A stretch of DNA of 64,000 bases, from the NCBI GenBank assembly GCA_002479485.1, contig DLNM01000050.1:1-64000 (forward strand), read 5' to 3'. The translations under genes were made by a program, and so were the position numbers. Each line of letters opens with the position of its first letter. Positions within the stretch are counted from its first letter, which is position 1. Positions 8,952-17,370 of this stretch are shown here, piece after piece. Origin of the DNA: Firmicutes bacterium UBA7510. Its GTDB lineage: Bacteria; Bacillota; Clostridia; Tissierellales; Sedimentibacteraceae. The notes beneath the pieces were generated by a model. It was not told the origin of the DNA, did not search any database, and saw only the letters and a program-made list of their open reading frames with translations.

Positions 8952-9812
8952 ATGGCAAAATCAAAACAATATAAGACTTGGGAAGAAGTGTTTCAAAATC
9001 CACACAATATTAGGGTTGAATCGCTTAATACTGGTTACATTTCAGGAACTGAAAAAGGAATGTTTAATGTCTATTCTGAAGAATATCAAAATCAGCATAC
9101 TTTTAAAAGTGCAAAATTACCAGTGTTATCACATTTAATTTCTTACAAAAATAAATATTATCTTGTAGATACAGGTTTTGATTCTTCATTCTCCCAAAGG
9201 TGGGGTGGTAGTTTCAAGGGGCTTTTAAGATCTTTCCTTTTACGTAATCATTATTTGCAGGAGGATATATCACTAGGAGTTGAAAAACAACTTGAGGCTA
9301 GAGGAATAACACCAGATACTATTTTTTTAACTCATGCACATGAACATTGTGCTGGACTATGTGTGTTTGACAATAGGATTCCACTTGTTTTGGGAAAATA
9401 CGAGCGTGATATTTGCTTTTTCCCCTTTATTTACTCCACTAACATTAAGTCAAGAAAAAATATTCGATATTTTGACTTCAGTGCAGATGGGATTGAAATG
9501 CCACTGCTTGGATATTGCATTGATGTGTTTCAAGATGGTTCATTTTGGGTTATCGATACACATGGACACACTAAGGGACATGTCTCTTATCTAATAAATG
9601 GCATTGATAGAACAGTGTTAATAACCGGCGATATCTCAAATAACTCATTAGGATTTGCAATCGGTGTTGAAACTGGATCATATAATGAAAACATGGTTGA
9701 ATCGAAGTATAGCTTCGATAAATTAAGAAAGTTTGCACAATCTTATCCTCAGGTTAAACTTATTTTTGGGCATGAGGTTCCAGGACTCTTTCAAATTGAA
9801 TATTTAGACTAG
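8952..9812 (+). CDS. Metallo-beta-lactamase-fold hydrolase (lactonase-like) with altered metal motif
   Basis: This 286-residue MBL-fold protein resembles the N-acyl-homoserine-lactonase-like branch. YYLVDTGFDS is the early strand, THAHEHCAGL stands at the metal site, DTHGHTKGHVSYL carries the later histidine, ITGDIS the bridging aspartate, and FGHE the last histidine. The canonical HxHxDH motif is changed to HAHEHC, so the usual Asp-His pair is replaced by His-Cys. Metal content or activity may differ. The ATG at 8952 is preceded by GGGGAG at 9 nt; the upstream TTG in frame lacks a site. The gene is monocistronic and divergent from EFR1. Confidence 0.8.
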   Translation: MAKSKQYKTWEEVFQNPHNIRVESLNTGYISGTEKGMFNVYSEEYQNQHTFKSAKLPVLSHLISYKNKYYLVDTGFDSSFSQRWGGSFKGLLRSFLLRNHYLQEDISLGVEKQLEARGITPDTIFLTHAHEHCAGLCVFDNRIPLVLGKYERDICFFPFIYSTNIKSRKNIRYFDFSADGIEMPLLGYCIDVFQDGSFWVIDTHGHTKGHVSYLINGIDRTVLITGDISNNSLGFAIGVETGSYNENMVESKYSFDKLRKFAQSYPQVKLIFGHEVPGLFQIEYLD

Positions 9813-9831
9813 AGCTTTTGCAAAAAATATT

Positions 9832-9867
9832 ACAGGTAGATTGAAATTTTAAACTCATTCTACCTGT
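9832..9867 (+). terminator. Hairpin after MBL-fold gene
   Basis: ACAGGTAGA (9832-9840) and TCTACCTGT (9859-9867) are exactly complementary, 20 bp past the MBL stop, followed by TATTG. The U-run is weak. It separates convergent genes. Confidence 0.5.
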
Positions 9868-9935
9868 TATTGACTATCCTATTATTTGATTTTGATATCC
9901 TAATCCTTGTCGGTCTCATCAACACTAGAAAAATC

Positions 9936-11522
9936 TTAGTCATGATCAACTTTTATCATAATGACTTTATCATCTTCTAACAGTAATGTATCTCCAATCG
10001 GAACAATGATGTCACTACCTTTACGTTGCACCATGATAATGAGGCGGTCAGGTGCTAATTCTAAGTCTTTTATGTAATGGTTAGCCCATTGGTGACCACT
10101 TGGAATGGCGAATTCAATAAGTTCCTGCCCACTTTCATCAAAATATCTCTCACCACCTATGACAACTATATCATTCTCTTCAATGATTGTATCTCCTCTA
10201 GGAACAATTGTTTCTCCATTGCGTTTGATCTTGGCAACGATAAAATTGAGTGAGAGGTTCAAATCCTTTACCTTACTGCCAATTAAGCTACTATTCGGGT
10301 GTATTCTTGTTTCTAAGAAGCCAATTTCAGCTTTACTTTGATAGTAGTTGAAAGTCTTTAAGACAGTGTCACTAGGATCTAGCATATCCCATCGCTTTGA
10401 CAAAGGTGGCATTAAAGAACCTTGAATTAACGCAGAAAGTACACATATGCCAAATACTATATGGTATATATCAATGGAGATAACCGCATCACTATTCACA
10501 GCCATAATTGCAAAGGCAGTAGCAGCTGCACCTCGAATACCCGCTAATGAAATTATCTTCAATTGATTACGCTTAAGGCGAAATGGCAGCATCAGACCAT
10601 AAACGGCTACTGGACGAGCTATAATAGTAATAAATAACATAATAACAAGTGCTAATGGAAATACCTCAATAAATTTTGTAAAGTTAGACAATAGACCTAG
10701 GATGAAAAATAGACCAATCTGCATTATTTCAGTAAATCCGTCAAAGAAAAAGACTATGTCACGCTTACCGCGGAACTCCATATTGCCAAGATAAATTCCT
10801 AGTATATAAAGTGCCAGGTAGCCATTACCACCGGCAAGATTTGTAATAGCATAAGTAACAAGCATGGAAGAAACCATAAAGACAGCATACAATCCGTCTG
10901 CTCCAAGCGAAAGATTTTTAAGTAATTTTCCAATAACAAATGCAAGGACAAAACCCATAACAATTCCAATGACTACCTGAGATAAAATAAGAATCGGGAT
11001 AGACAAATCAGTTCCAATTATTACAGATAAAAACACCATAGTCATTGTATAGGCCGTCGGATCATTTGAGCCACTTTCAAGTTCCAGTAGCGATGCTGTG
11101 TTATACTTCAAGTTCAAGTTTTTCGAACGTAAAATATTTGAAACACTGGCATAATCGGTGGAACCCACAATAGAACCAATAAGCATACCTTCTAGTAATT
11201 CAAGACCTAGGACATAGTGACAAAATAATCCTGTGACTAACGCTGTGGCAACTACACCTAAGGAGCTAAGTACTATCGCTTCCTTTGCAATTGGTTTGGC
11301 CATCTTCCAACTAGTACCAAAACCACCATAAAACATGATGACCATGAGTGCAAACGTAGCAAAGTTATCAGCAATTCCGTAATCCTCAAATTCAATACCT
11401 ATTGCACCAAAAACCATACCGAGCACAATAAATAATAAGAGTGCAGGTATCCCATGCTTATTGGACAAACGGATGGCAAAGAGTGCAAGGATAAAAATAA
11501 TACCTATAACTAAATAATTCAT
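9936..11522 (-). CDS. CPA-type potassium/proton antiporter with RCK_C domains (NhaP2/CvrA-like)
   Basis: A 528-residue protein. Residues ~1-385 hold about 12 hydrophobic segments of the cation/proton antiporter fold, with the conserved SGSNDPTAY (ND pair) at ~151-159 and a GIRGAAATAFA stretch later. The C-terminal part has two TrkA-C/RCK_C-like units, IHPNSSLIGSKVKDL and IPSGHQWANHYIKDL, which in relatives bind regulatory ligands. It probably exchanges K+ or Na+ for H+ across the cytoplasmic membrane. It lies 88 bp downstream of a TetR regulator gene and is likely in its operon. Confidence 0.87.
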   Translation of the reverse strand: MNYLVIGIIFILALFAIRLSNKHGIPALLLFIVLGMVFGAIGIEFEDYGIADNFATFALMVIMFYGGFGTSWKMAKPIAKEAIVLSSLGVVATALVTGLFCHYVLGLELLEGMLIGSIVGSTDYASVSNILRSKNLNLKYNTASLLELESGSNDPTAYTMTMVFLSVIIGTDLSIPILILSQVVIGIVMGFVLAFVIGKLLKNLSLGADGLYAVFMVSSMLVTYAITNLAGGNGYLALYILGIYLGNMEFRGKRDIVFFFDGFTEIMQIGLFFILGLLSNFTKFIEVFPLALVIMLFITIIARPVAVYGLMLPFRLKRNQLKIISLAGIRGAAATAFAIMAVNSDAVISIDIYHIVFGICVLSALIQGSLMPPLSKRWDMLDPSDTVLKTFNYYQSKAEIGFLETRIHPNSSLIGSKVKDLNLSLNFIVAKIKRNGETIVPRGDTIIEENDIVVIGGERYFDESGQELIEFAIPSGHQWANHYIKDLELAPDRLIIMVQRKGSDIIVPIGDTLLLEDDKVIMIKVDHD

Positions 11523-11610
11523 AAATACTCCATTCTAACAGTAATTAATTTAAGAAAATAACAAAAAAGACTCTCAATTTTTATCTTTACGTAAATATTT
11601 GATATAATAA

Positions 11611-12207
11611 TCAATTAAATAAAATAGAAGTTATAACAGATGGGGATGGCATTATAAAGCTTTCTTTTAATGAGATTTTAATCATCGCCATTCCTTGAAT
11701 TGCCGAATAGAAAAGAGTCGCTAATTCATTAGCATTTCCTGGACGGAATTTACCAAGCTCCTGACCTCTTTCAATACACTTGGCAGTTGCTTGAAGCATT
11801 TTGGTATCTAGTTCTATGATTTCATTTTGCTTTGGATTAGCCGCCCCCGACAAAAATGATTGTGCCATAAGAATTAATAGATTAGCCAATTCTTCACCAT
11901 TTATAATGTCGTTATAAACCTTATAAACAAATTGATTAACTAGTTCTCTGGGTGAATCATCCTTTTCAAAAAAATCAATAATGTTTTTAATACTTGTAAG
12001 TGAATATTCAACTAAATCATTGAATAATTCTTCTTTTGTCTTGTATTGACGATATAAAAGTCCTATGCTAATTCCAGCTAGATCGGAAATCTCATGAACA
12101 CTTGTAGAACCAAATCCCTTTTGAACGAACAATCTCATAGCCGCTAATTGAATCTTATCTCTAGTAGCTTTGCGCATTTTCTCAAATTGTTCTTTTGTTC
12201 GTGGCAT
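11611..12207 (-). CDS. TetR-family transcriptional regulator
   Basis: A 198-residue protein with an N-terminal TetR helix-turn-helix (KIQLAAMRLFVQKGFGSTSVHEI followed by AGISIGLLYRQYKTKEEL) and an all-helical ligand domain. AGGAGGG precedes the ATG. A consensus promoter with an inverted repeat over its -10/start region sits directly upstream (12225-12272), so the gene probably represses itself and the downstream antiporter. Confidence 0.88.
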   Translation of the reverse strand: MPRTKEQFEKMRKATRDKIQLAAMRLFVQKGFGSTSVHEISDLAGISIGLLYRQYKTKEELFNDLVEYSLTSIKNIIDFFEKDDSPRELVNQFVYKVYNDIINGEELANLLILMAQSFLSGAANPKQNEIIELDTKMLQATAKCIERGQELGKFRPGNANELATLFYSAIQGMAMIKISLKESFIMPSPSVITSILFN

Positions 12208-12224
12208 AAATTGCCCTCCTATTT

Positions 12225-12272
12225 AATGAGTGAATTTATACTCATTATATAATTTAAAAATGTTGTTGTCAA
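12225..12272 (-). promoter_or_regulatory. TetR-operon promoter with overlapping operator
   Basis: On the minus strand TTGACA (12267-12272) and TATAAT (12244-12249) are spaced 17 bp, a perfect consensus. The palindrome AATGAGT-N8-ACTCATT (12225-12246) overlaps the end of the -10 box and the expected start point, as expected for a TetR-type operator. Confidence 0.75.
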
Positions 12273-12337
12273 ATCAATTCTTCTATCGAAATGAGTTTTC
12301 TACTTCGAATATAATATAAACATTAATGTAGCTATAG

Positions 12338-12367
12338 AAGAGTAGTGTCAGGTTTAACACTACTCTT
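12338..12367. terminator. Hairpin after the 46-residue ORF
   Basis: AAGAGTAGTGT and ACACTACTCTT form an 11-bp stem with an 8-nt loop between the small ORF (ends 12408) and the TetR promoter. The U-tract is poor, so it may act as a weak bidirectional terminator. Confidence 0.5.
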
Positions 12368-12407
12368 ACTTAGTTTGTTTCTTCTAGTCAGTATAGAACA
12401 AATCTAG

Positions 12408-12548
12408 TTACATACTTGTTTTTTTATCTGATTTATTATTTTTCTCAAAAGGTATTGATGCGTCTGGAGCTTCTTTATCTGTTATAACGCCCTTAGAAGG
12501 ACTTGGAAGCTTAGATTTGTCAAAGCTGTGATTTTTATTTTTTCCCAT
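12408..12548 (-). CDS. Small hydrophilic hypothetical protein (46 aa)
   Basis: An ATG preceded by GGAGG at a 7-nt spacing opens a 46-codon frame ending in TAA. The product starts MGKNKNHSFDKSKLPSPSK and is rich in Lys, Ser, Pro and Asp, with no hydrophobic core, so it is probably disordered. I do not recognise a family. A strong ribosome binding site and a hairpin 41 bp past the stop support a real gene. Confidence 0.5.
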   Translation of the reverse strand: MGKNKNHSFDKSKLPSPSKGVITDKEAPDASIPFEKNNKSDKKTSM

Positions 12549-12672
12549 CTTATTTCCTCCATAAATAATTTAGTTTATATAAGTTTTTCTATATATATAT
12601 TATTTATACAGTAAAATTAATTGGTAATTTATTATTAAAACAACTCATACTTACAGTGTTTGCACTTTCTAG

Positions 12673-13080
12673 TTATTTGTTTTCTATAGCTGCTACTGCT
12701 TCAATTTCCACCAATTGATTTGTGTATCCTAATACTGTAACTCCAGATAAGATACTTGGAACATCATGATTGCCAAACATTTTTCTTATTGTTTCCCATG
12801 CAGTTACCAAATCTGACTGATCGTGAGATGCTACAATAACTCTAGTATATACTACGTCTTCCAAAGTAGCCCCGCATTCCTTCAGTGCTTCCTTCAAATT
12901 ATCTACACAAAGTTTTGCTTGTAGCTCATAATCACTCAAGTCGGGTACTTCTCCGTTTTTATTAATGGGACATGCCCCTGCCAAAAATAATAAGTCCATT
13001 CCTGAAGGTACACGACCAGCATAAGCATAATCTACTGGAGCTAAATTTGTTGAATGAATTAATGATATTTTTTTATTCAC
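12673..13080 (-). CDS. Rid-family (RidA/YjgF-like) protein
   Basis: A 135-residue protein of the YjgF/Rid fold: YAGRVPSGMDLLFLAGACPIN, ELQAKLCVDNLKEALKECGATLEDVVYTRVIV and VEIEAVAAI. The arginine of the canonical PxR[ST]xV motif, used by RidA to deaminate enamines and imines, is absent; the segment reads PSILSGVTVLGY. A simple RidA imine-deaminase role is therefore doubtful, and it belongs to a less-defined Rid subgroup. Start is GTG with AAGGAGAG upstream. Confidence 0.82.
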   Translation of the reverse strand: MNKKISLIHSTNLAPVDYAYAGRVPSGMDLLFLAGACPINKNGEVPDLSDYELQAKLCVDNLKEALKECGATLEDVVYTRVIVASHDQSDLVTAWETIRKMFGNHDVPSILSGVTVLGYTNQLVEIEAVAAIENK

Positions 13081-13220
13081 TTTGATTCTCTCCTTCTGTT
13101 GTAATATCTATGAGAAGAATTACAAGTTCATTTTTAAATGAATTTTATCTTCAATATCATTTTAATGCTTTTACATTTTTTAAGAAAGATAATAGTCATT
13201 TCTATATCATCTTATATACA

Positions 13221-13253
13221 AAAGCTACCACATATTATAAGAGTGATAGCTTT
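13221..13253 (-). terminator. Terminator after CD3324-type gene
   Basis: AAAGCTA...TAGCTTT inverted repeat with an added CAC/GTG pair, 3 bp after the CD3324-type stop codon. On the minus strand it is followed by TTTTGTAT. Confidence 0.55.
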
Positions 13254-13256
13254 AAT

Positions 13257-13526
13257 TTACTTATCTTTATTATATACGATTTTCTTAATACTACTATGTG
13301 AAAGAAAGAATTCTTCAGCTAGATTGCTAATTGATTGCCCACCTATATATTGGTTTAGAATCTTTTCATTTCTGTCTTTTAGAGAATCTCGACTTTTAGA
13401 TTTTTCACCCCATCTTTTTCTCTTTTCAGGAAGACAAGGGATGTATACATATTCACCCTGAATATACTTTTGAATTTCTTTAACTAAATCATCTGGTAAT
13501 ATTTTATCAATTCTTACATATTTCAT
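13257..13526 (-). CDS. CD3324-family small DNA-binding-like protein
   Basis: An 89-residue protein beginning MKYVRIDKILPDDLVKEI, with the family hallmarks GEYVYIP, WGEKSKSRDSL and a C-terminal helix-turn-helix-like SISNLAEEFFLSHSSIKKIV. Family members are small proteins of unknown role, probably nucleic-acid binding. The ATG at 13526 has AAGGAAG 8 nt upstream. A GTG three codons earlier overlaps the end of that site and is less likely. Confidence 0.75.
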   Translation of the reverse strand: MKYVRIDKILPDDLVKEIQKYIQGEYVYIPCLPEKRKRWGEKSKSRDSLKDRNEKILNQYIGGQSISNLAEEFFLSHSSIKKIVYNKDK

Positions 13527-13587
13527 AAAGCTCACTTCCTTAAATTTATTTTTTAATTAAGGAAACAAAGCCTGTATATGTATGAAC

Positions 13588-13704
13588 TTATTTATCAAAA
13601 GCGACTAAATATTTATCTCTGTGCAAATTGTCGCCCAAACTCATACCTACAGTCTTTGCACAGAGCATTTTAATCATTTTTCTGTCCATGAGATTAATAT
13701 TCAT
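13588..13704 (-). CDS. Possible 38-aa small protein overlapping a strong inverted repeat
   Basis: An ATG with GGGAGTG 7 nt upstream opens a 38-codon frame (MNINLMDRKMIKMLCAKTVG...). The frame contains an exact 11-bp inverted repeat, CTCTGTGCAAA (13617-13627) and TTTGCACAGAG (13655-13665). The stretch 13527-13927 otherwise holds only the MerR promoter. It could be a small protein or a structured RNA; the evidence is thin. Confidence 0.3.
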   Translation of the reverse strand: MNINLMDRKMIKMLCAKTVGMSLGDNLHRDKYLVAFDK

Positions 13705-13821
13705 GATATCACACTCCCTATTTATCACTTCTAACACAATACTAACACAAAAAGTAATAGAACTCAAGGAGAACTAATTAAGCCTTTTCTATGCATTTCA
13801 TCAATTAGGATGTCTGGATAC

Positions 13822-13834
13822 CTACACTGTGTAG
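13822..13834. promoter_or_regulatory. Palindrome resembling the MerR operator core
   Basis: CTACACTGTGTAG is a perfect palindrome 40 bp upstream of the MerR promoter and resembles its GACACCGTGTC core. It could be an auxiliary regulator site or chance. Confidence 0.25.
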
Positions 13835-13873
13835 ACTTATTTATGCTGTTTTCTTAAACAGATAAAAAAGCCA

Positions 13874-13905
13874 CTTGACTCTGACACCGTGTCAAGGCTT
13901 AAGGT
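13874..13905 (+). promoter_or_regulatory. MerR-type promoter of the transglutaminase-UvrA/MFS operon
   Basis: TTGACT (13875-13880) and TAAGGT (13900-13905) are separated by 19 bp. This over-long spacer is diagnostic of MerR-family activation. The spacer holds the palindrome GACACCGTGTC inside a wider CTTGAC/GTCAAG repeat. A nearly identical promoter lies at 19496-19527. Confidence 0.8.
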
Positions 13906-13927
13906 TGATTTAAAAGGAGGAATATAC

Positions 13928-16900
13928 ATGGATTTTAAGATTTATTCGAGACAAAGCATTATAACCAATCCTCGGCAGTTCATAGACAAGTACGAGGATT
14001 TACCAGCATCTCCAAAAGAATTACTGAAAATAGTACAGGGATTGGTCATACATGGTGACCAAGGAAAACTATATAACGTTACTTTTAGTAAAAGGCAGAT
14101 GGACGAAGAATTGTTACGCACTGTACCGCAAATGCTAGAGAAATTATTACAAATCGACCAAAGCTCCCTGTCAGAAACAAGACCAGCAAACATGCGTCTA
14201 ATTGGAATGTGTAGGGACTACTCTCTGCTCTTCTTATCTTTTCTACGGTATAAAGGTATTCCTGCAAGAGTGCGTGTTGGCTTTGCGAATTACTTTGAAA
14301 GTGAACTAATGTATGAGGACCACTGGCTTATTGAATATTACGACCGAGAAAAACAACATTGGGTGCGTGTAGATGCACAGCTTGATGACATTCAGAAAGT
14401 ACATTTTGGGGTAACTTTCGACACAGAGGATATGCCAGCAGATGCAGGATATCTGCTTGGTGGGCAAGCGTGGACACTTTGTCGCTTGGGAGAACATCAT
14501 CCAGAGGATTTCGGCTACAATAAAAACTGGAAAGGATGGCATTCTGTAAAAGGAAATTTATTGCACGATTTTAACAGTCTACTTGGTATGGAACTCTTAC
14601 CATGGGATTTGTGGACGGAACTTAGTACAAAAAAATATAATAATCTCAGCCGACAGGAAAAAGACATTTTGGATGAAATGGCTATGCTTACCACAAATGC
14701 TAACATCACGGAAAAAGAACTCTTAGCATTTCAAAAAAGTTTGCCTGAGTCATACATGGAGGCTATCCATTCAAAACTTAAGCTGTTGGGTATTGACGTG
14801 CAATACGAAACGTTGAGCCCCGATATGCTGAAGAAAAAGTTCTCTATAACTCCATCAACAAAAGAACGAACTATAGTTACCCCCTTGAAAGATAATAATC
14901 ATCTATTGGTGTTAAAAGGGTGTCGTCAAAACAACTTAAAAAATGTGAATGTGTCCATTCCAAAAGAAAGGCTAACTGTTATCACAGGTGTAAGTGGAAG
15001 CGGCAAATCGTCCCTAGCTTTTGATACAATTTATGCAGAGGGAAAACGTCGATATCTTGATAATATGTCAAATGCAGCTAAAATGCAGGAACAGATAGAA
15101 AAACCGGATTTTGATACTATACAAGGACTCACCCCTACCATTGCAATTGAGCAAAAAAAAGGAAGTCAAAACCCTCGTTCTACCGTTGGAACTCTGACAG
15201 GCATTTTGGATCATCTGAGAATGCTGTATGTTGCAATCGGAATACCCCATTGCCCTTATTGCGGAGTGCCTGTTCAAAAAGACAGCAAAAGTAAAAATCG
15301 TTGCCCTGCTTGCGGTAGCCTGTTTCAAGGACTGACGGTGTCGACGTTTAATGCCAATGCACATGTAGGGGCGTGCCATACCTGTAATGGGCTTGGAATT
15401 TTATATGAGGTTAATCCAGATGCTATTGTGGTGAATGGCAGCCTGTCTGTGTTGGATGGAGCTACTTCCTACTTTGGAAAGCTGCGTGGCAAAAAGCTAA
15501 CAGGTAACTGGATGATTGGAGAATTATATGCAATAGCGAGCGATATGAACGTTGATTTAGATTTGCCTTGGAATGATTTACCAAATAAATTCAGACAAGC
15601 AATTCTTTACGGCACAGGGAATAAAATTTACAGCTTTAAATATAATTCCGGAGGTCGTGATACAGAAATCAATCGTCCCGCAGCTGGAGCAGTAAGCCAT
15701 ATACAACGATTATTCCGAGAATCCAAATCAAATGAAAATCCTCAAAAAGAATATATGCGTGAGATTCCCTGCCCCACCTGTCACGGAGAATTGTTGTGTT
15801 ATGAAGCCCGATATACAACAATTATGGGATACCGTTTGCCCGAGCTAACAAAGATGCCCATTGACAAGCTTTGGGACTTTATATGCAGCTTGCAGGAATT
15901 GCTTTCAGAAAATCAGGCAAATAAAGCTGGAGAAGTTATTCTTGAAATTCAAAACCGAATAATAAACCTATTGCAAGTAGGCTTGCCGTATTTAACTCTG
16001 AGTCGAACCGCTCCAACCCTTTCAGGTGGCGAGTTACAGCGTGTGCGGTTGTCTAGCCAGCTTGGCAGTGAACTAATTGGTCTTACCTATATCCTTGACG
16101 AACCCTCCATCGGGTTGCACCCACGAGATCATCATCTGATGATTGACACTATCAAGCATCTACGGGATAAGGGAAATACCGTCATTGTTGTAGAACATGA
16201 TAAAGATACAATGTTAAACGCTGATTATATTGTTGATGTCGGCCCCGGGGCGGGAACTTTCGGCGGTGAAATTGTGGCAGCAGGAACTGTGGATGAAATT
16301 ATGAAAAATACATTGTCTGCTACCGGACGTTTTCTTAACAATAGCAAAATATGCGAGCCACAAAGCGCAATAAAACCTCACAAATGGATGACTCTGAATG
16401 GATGTACTGGAAACAATCTTAAAAATATCAACGTCCGGTTTCCACTTCATACAATGTGCTGTATTACTGGTGTAAGTGGTTCTGGTAAAAGCTCACTGAT
16501 TTTTGGAACATTGATTCCTGCACTAAACAAGGAAATTAACCATCAAATATGTGTCAGCACCTGTTATCTTTCTTTTGAGGGATATGAGGATATTGATGGG
16601 TTTGTCCAGATGGATCAAAGTCCAGTTGGAAAGTCCCCACGCTCAACCCCTGCAACCTATATTAGTGTTTTTGACATCATCCGCAGCCTATTTGCAAAAC
16701 AACCAAGAGCTTGTGAGCTTGGGCTTAGTGAAAGCCATTTCAGCTTCAACTCAAAGGACGGTGGATGCCCTGTTTGTGAGGGACAGGGGCAAATTAAAGT
16801 CAATTTCCAGTATATGGCGGATACTTACGTTATCTGCCCAGAATGTAAGGGCAGCCGATATCAGAAGGAAGTGTTAGAGGTTCTTTACAAGGGAAAAAGT

Positions 16901-17359
16901 ATTGCAGATATCTTGCATATGGATGTTTTGGAAGCAATATCACTTTTTGAAGATGTACCGGAGATTGTACAAAAGTTATCACTAATGGATGAAGTAGGAC
17001 TGCCTTACCTAAAATTGGGGCAAAGCACTACTACCCTCAGCGGAGGTGAAGCTCAAAGGCTGAAGCTTGCCAAGGAACTGAGCGGAAAACAAAAAAGGCA
17101 TATGGTCTATATATTAGATGAACCGACAACTGGATTGCACTTTCAGGATATTGAAAAGTTGCTGTTGATTTTCCGTAAACTGGTTGATGCAGGTCATTCA
17201 CTATTCATTATTGAACACAACACCGAAATTATTGGAGCCTCTGATTGGATCATTGATATCGGGCCGGAGGGTGGAATTTCCGGAGGTCAGGTTGTAGCCG
17301 AGGGAAATCCGGAGGAAATTAAAAGAAATCCTGCAAGCATTACAGGCAGATATCTGTGA
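13928..17359 (+). CDS. Transglutaminase-like domain fused to a UvrA-like ABC protein
   Basis: A 1143-residue protein. Residues ~1-190 are a transglutaminase-like cysteine-protease fold, with a catalytic triad visible as C95 (MCRDYSLLF), H132 (YEDHWLIEYYD) and D149 (WVRVDAQLDD). From about residue 315 there is a full UvrA-type ABC protein. It shows GVSGSGKSSLAFDTIYAEGK, zinc pairs CPYC/CPAC, LSGGELQR, DEPSIGLH, a second GVSGSGKSS, CPVC/CPEC, LSGGEAQR and DEPTTGLH. ATG 13928 is chosen because AAAAGGAGG precedes it; the upstream GTG lies inside the promoter. Its base composition is visibly richer in G+C than its surroundings. With the MFS gene and MerR control it looks like an inducible drug-response operon. 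The role of the protease-like domain is unknown. Confidence 0.85.
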   Translation: MDFKIYSRQSIITNPRQFIDKYEDLPASPKELLKIVQGLVIHGDQGKLYNVTFSKRQMDEELLRTVPQMLEKLLQIDQSSLSETRPANMRLIGMCRDYSLLFLSFLRYKGIPARVRVGFANYFESELMYEDHWLIEYYDREKQHWVRVDAQLDDIQKVHFGVTFDTEDMPADAGYLLGGQAWTLCRLGEHHPEDFGYNKNWKGWHSVKGNLLHDFNSLLGMELLPWDLWTELSTKKYNNLSRQEKDILDEMAMLTTNANITEKELLAFQKSLPESYMEAIHSKLKLLGIDVQYETLSPDMLKKKFSITPSTKERTIVTPLKDNNHLLVLKGCRQNNLKNVNVSIPKERLTVITGVSGSGKSSLAFDTIYAEGKRRYLDNMSNAAKMQEQIEKPDFDTIQGLTPTIAIEQKKGSQNPRSTVGTLTGILDHLRMLYVAIGIPHCPYCGVPVQKDSKSKNRCPACGSLFQGLTVSTFNANAHVGACHTCNGLGILYEVNPDAIVVNGSLSVLDGATSYFGKLRGKKLTGNWMIGELYAIASDMNVDLDLPWNDLPNKFRQAILYGTGNKIYSFKYNSGGRDTEINRPAAGAVSHIQRLFRESKSNENPQKEYMREIPCPTCHGELLCYEARYTTIMGYRLPELTKMPIDKLWDFICSLQELLSENQANKAGEVILEIQNRIINLLQVGLPYLTLSRTAPTLSGGELQRVRLSSQLGSELIGLTYILDEPSIGLHPRDHHLMIDTIKHLRDKGNTVIVVEHDKDTMLNADYIVDVGPGAGTFGGEIVAAGTVDEIMKNTLSATGRFLNNSKICEPQSAIKPHKWMTLNGCTGNNLKNINVRFPLHTMCCITGVSGSGKSSLIFGTLIPALNKEINHQICVSTCYLSFEGYEDIDGFVQMDQSPVGKSPRSTPATYISVFDIIRSLFAKQPRACELGLSESHFSFNSKDGGCPVCEGQGQIKVNFQYMADTYVICPECKGSRYQKEVLEVLYKGKSIADILHMDVLEAISLFEDVPEIVQKLSLMDEVGLPYLKLGQSTTTLSGGEAQRLKLAKELSGKQKRHMVYILDEPTTGLHFQDIEKLLLIFRKLVDAGHSLFIIEHNTEIIGASDWIIDIGPEGGISGGQVVAEGNPEEIKRNPASITGRYL

Positions 17360-17370
17360 GGAGGGAATGA

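Noticed and set aside
13110..13461. Overlapping plus-strand ORFs opposite the CD3324-type gene
   Set aside because: Antisense shadow frames with no ribosome binding site; the minus-strand gene has family motifs.
13889..13927. GTG start giving 13 extra residues on the transglutaminase-UvrA fusion
   Set aside because: The GTG lies inside the MerR promoter spacer, before any transcript start. ATG 13928 has a strong AAAAGGAGG site.
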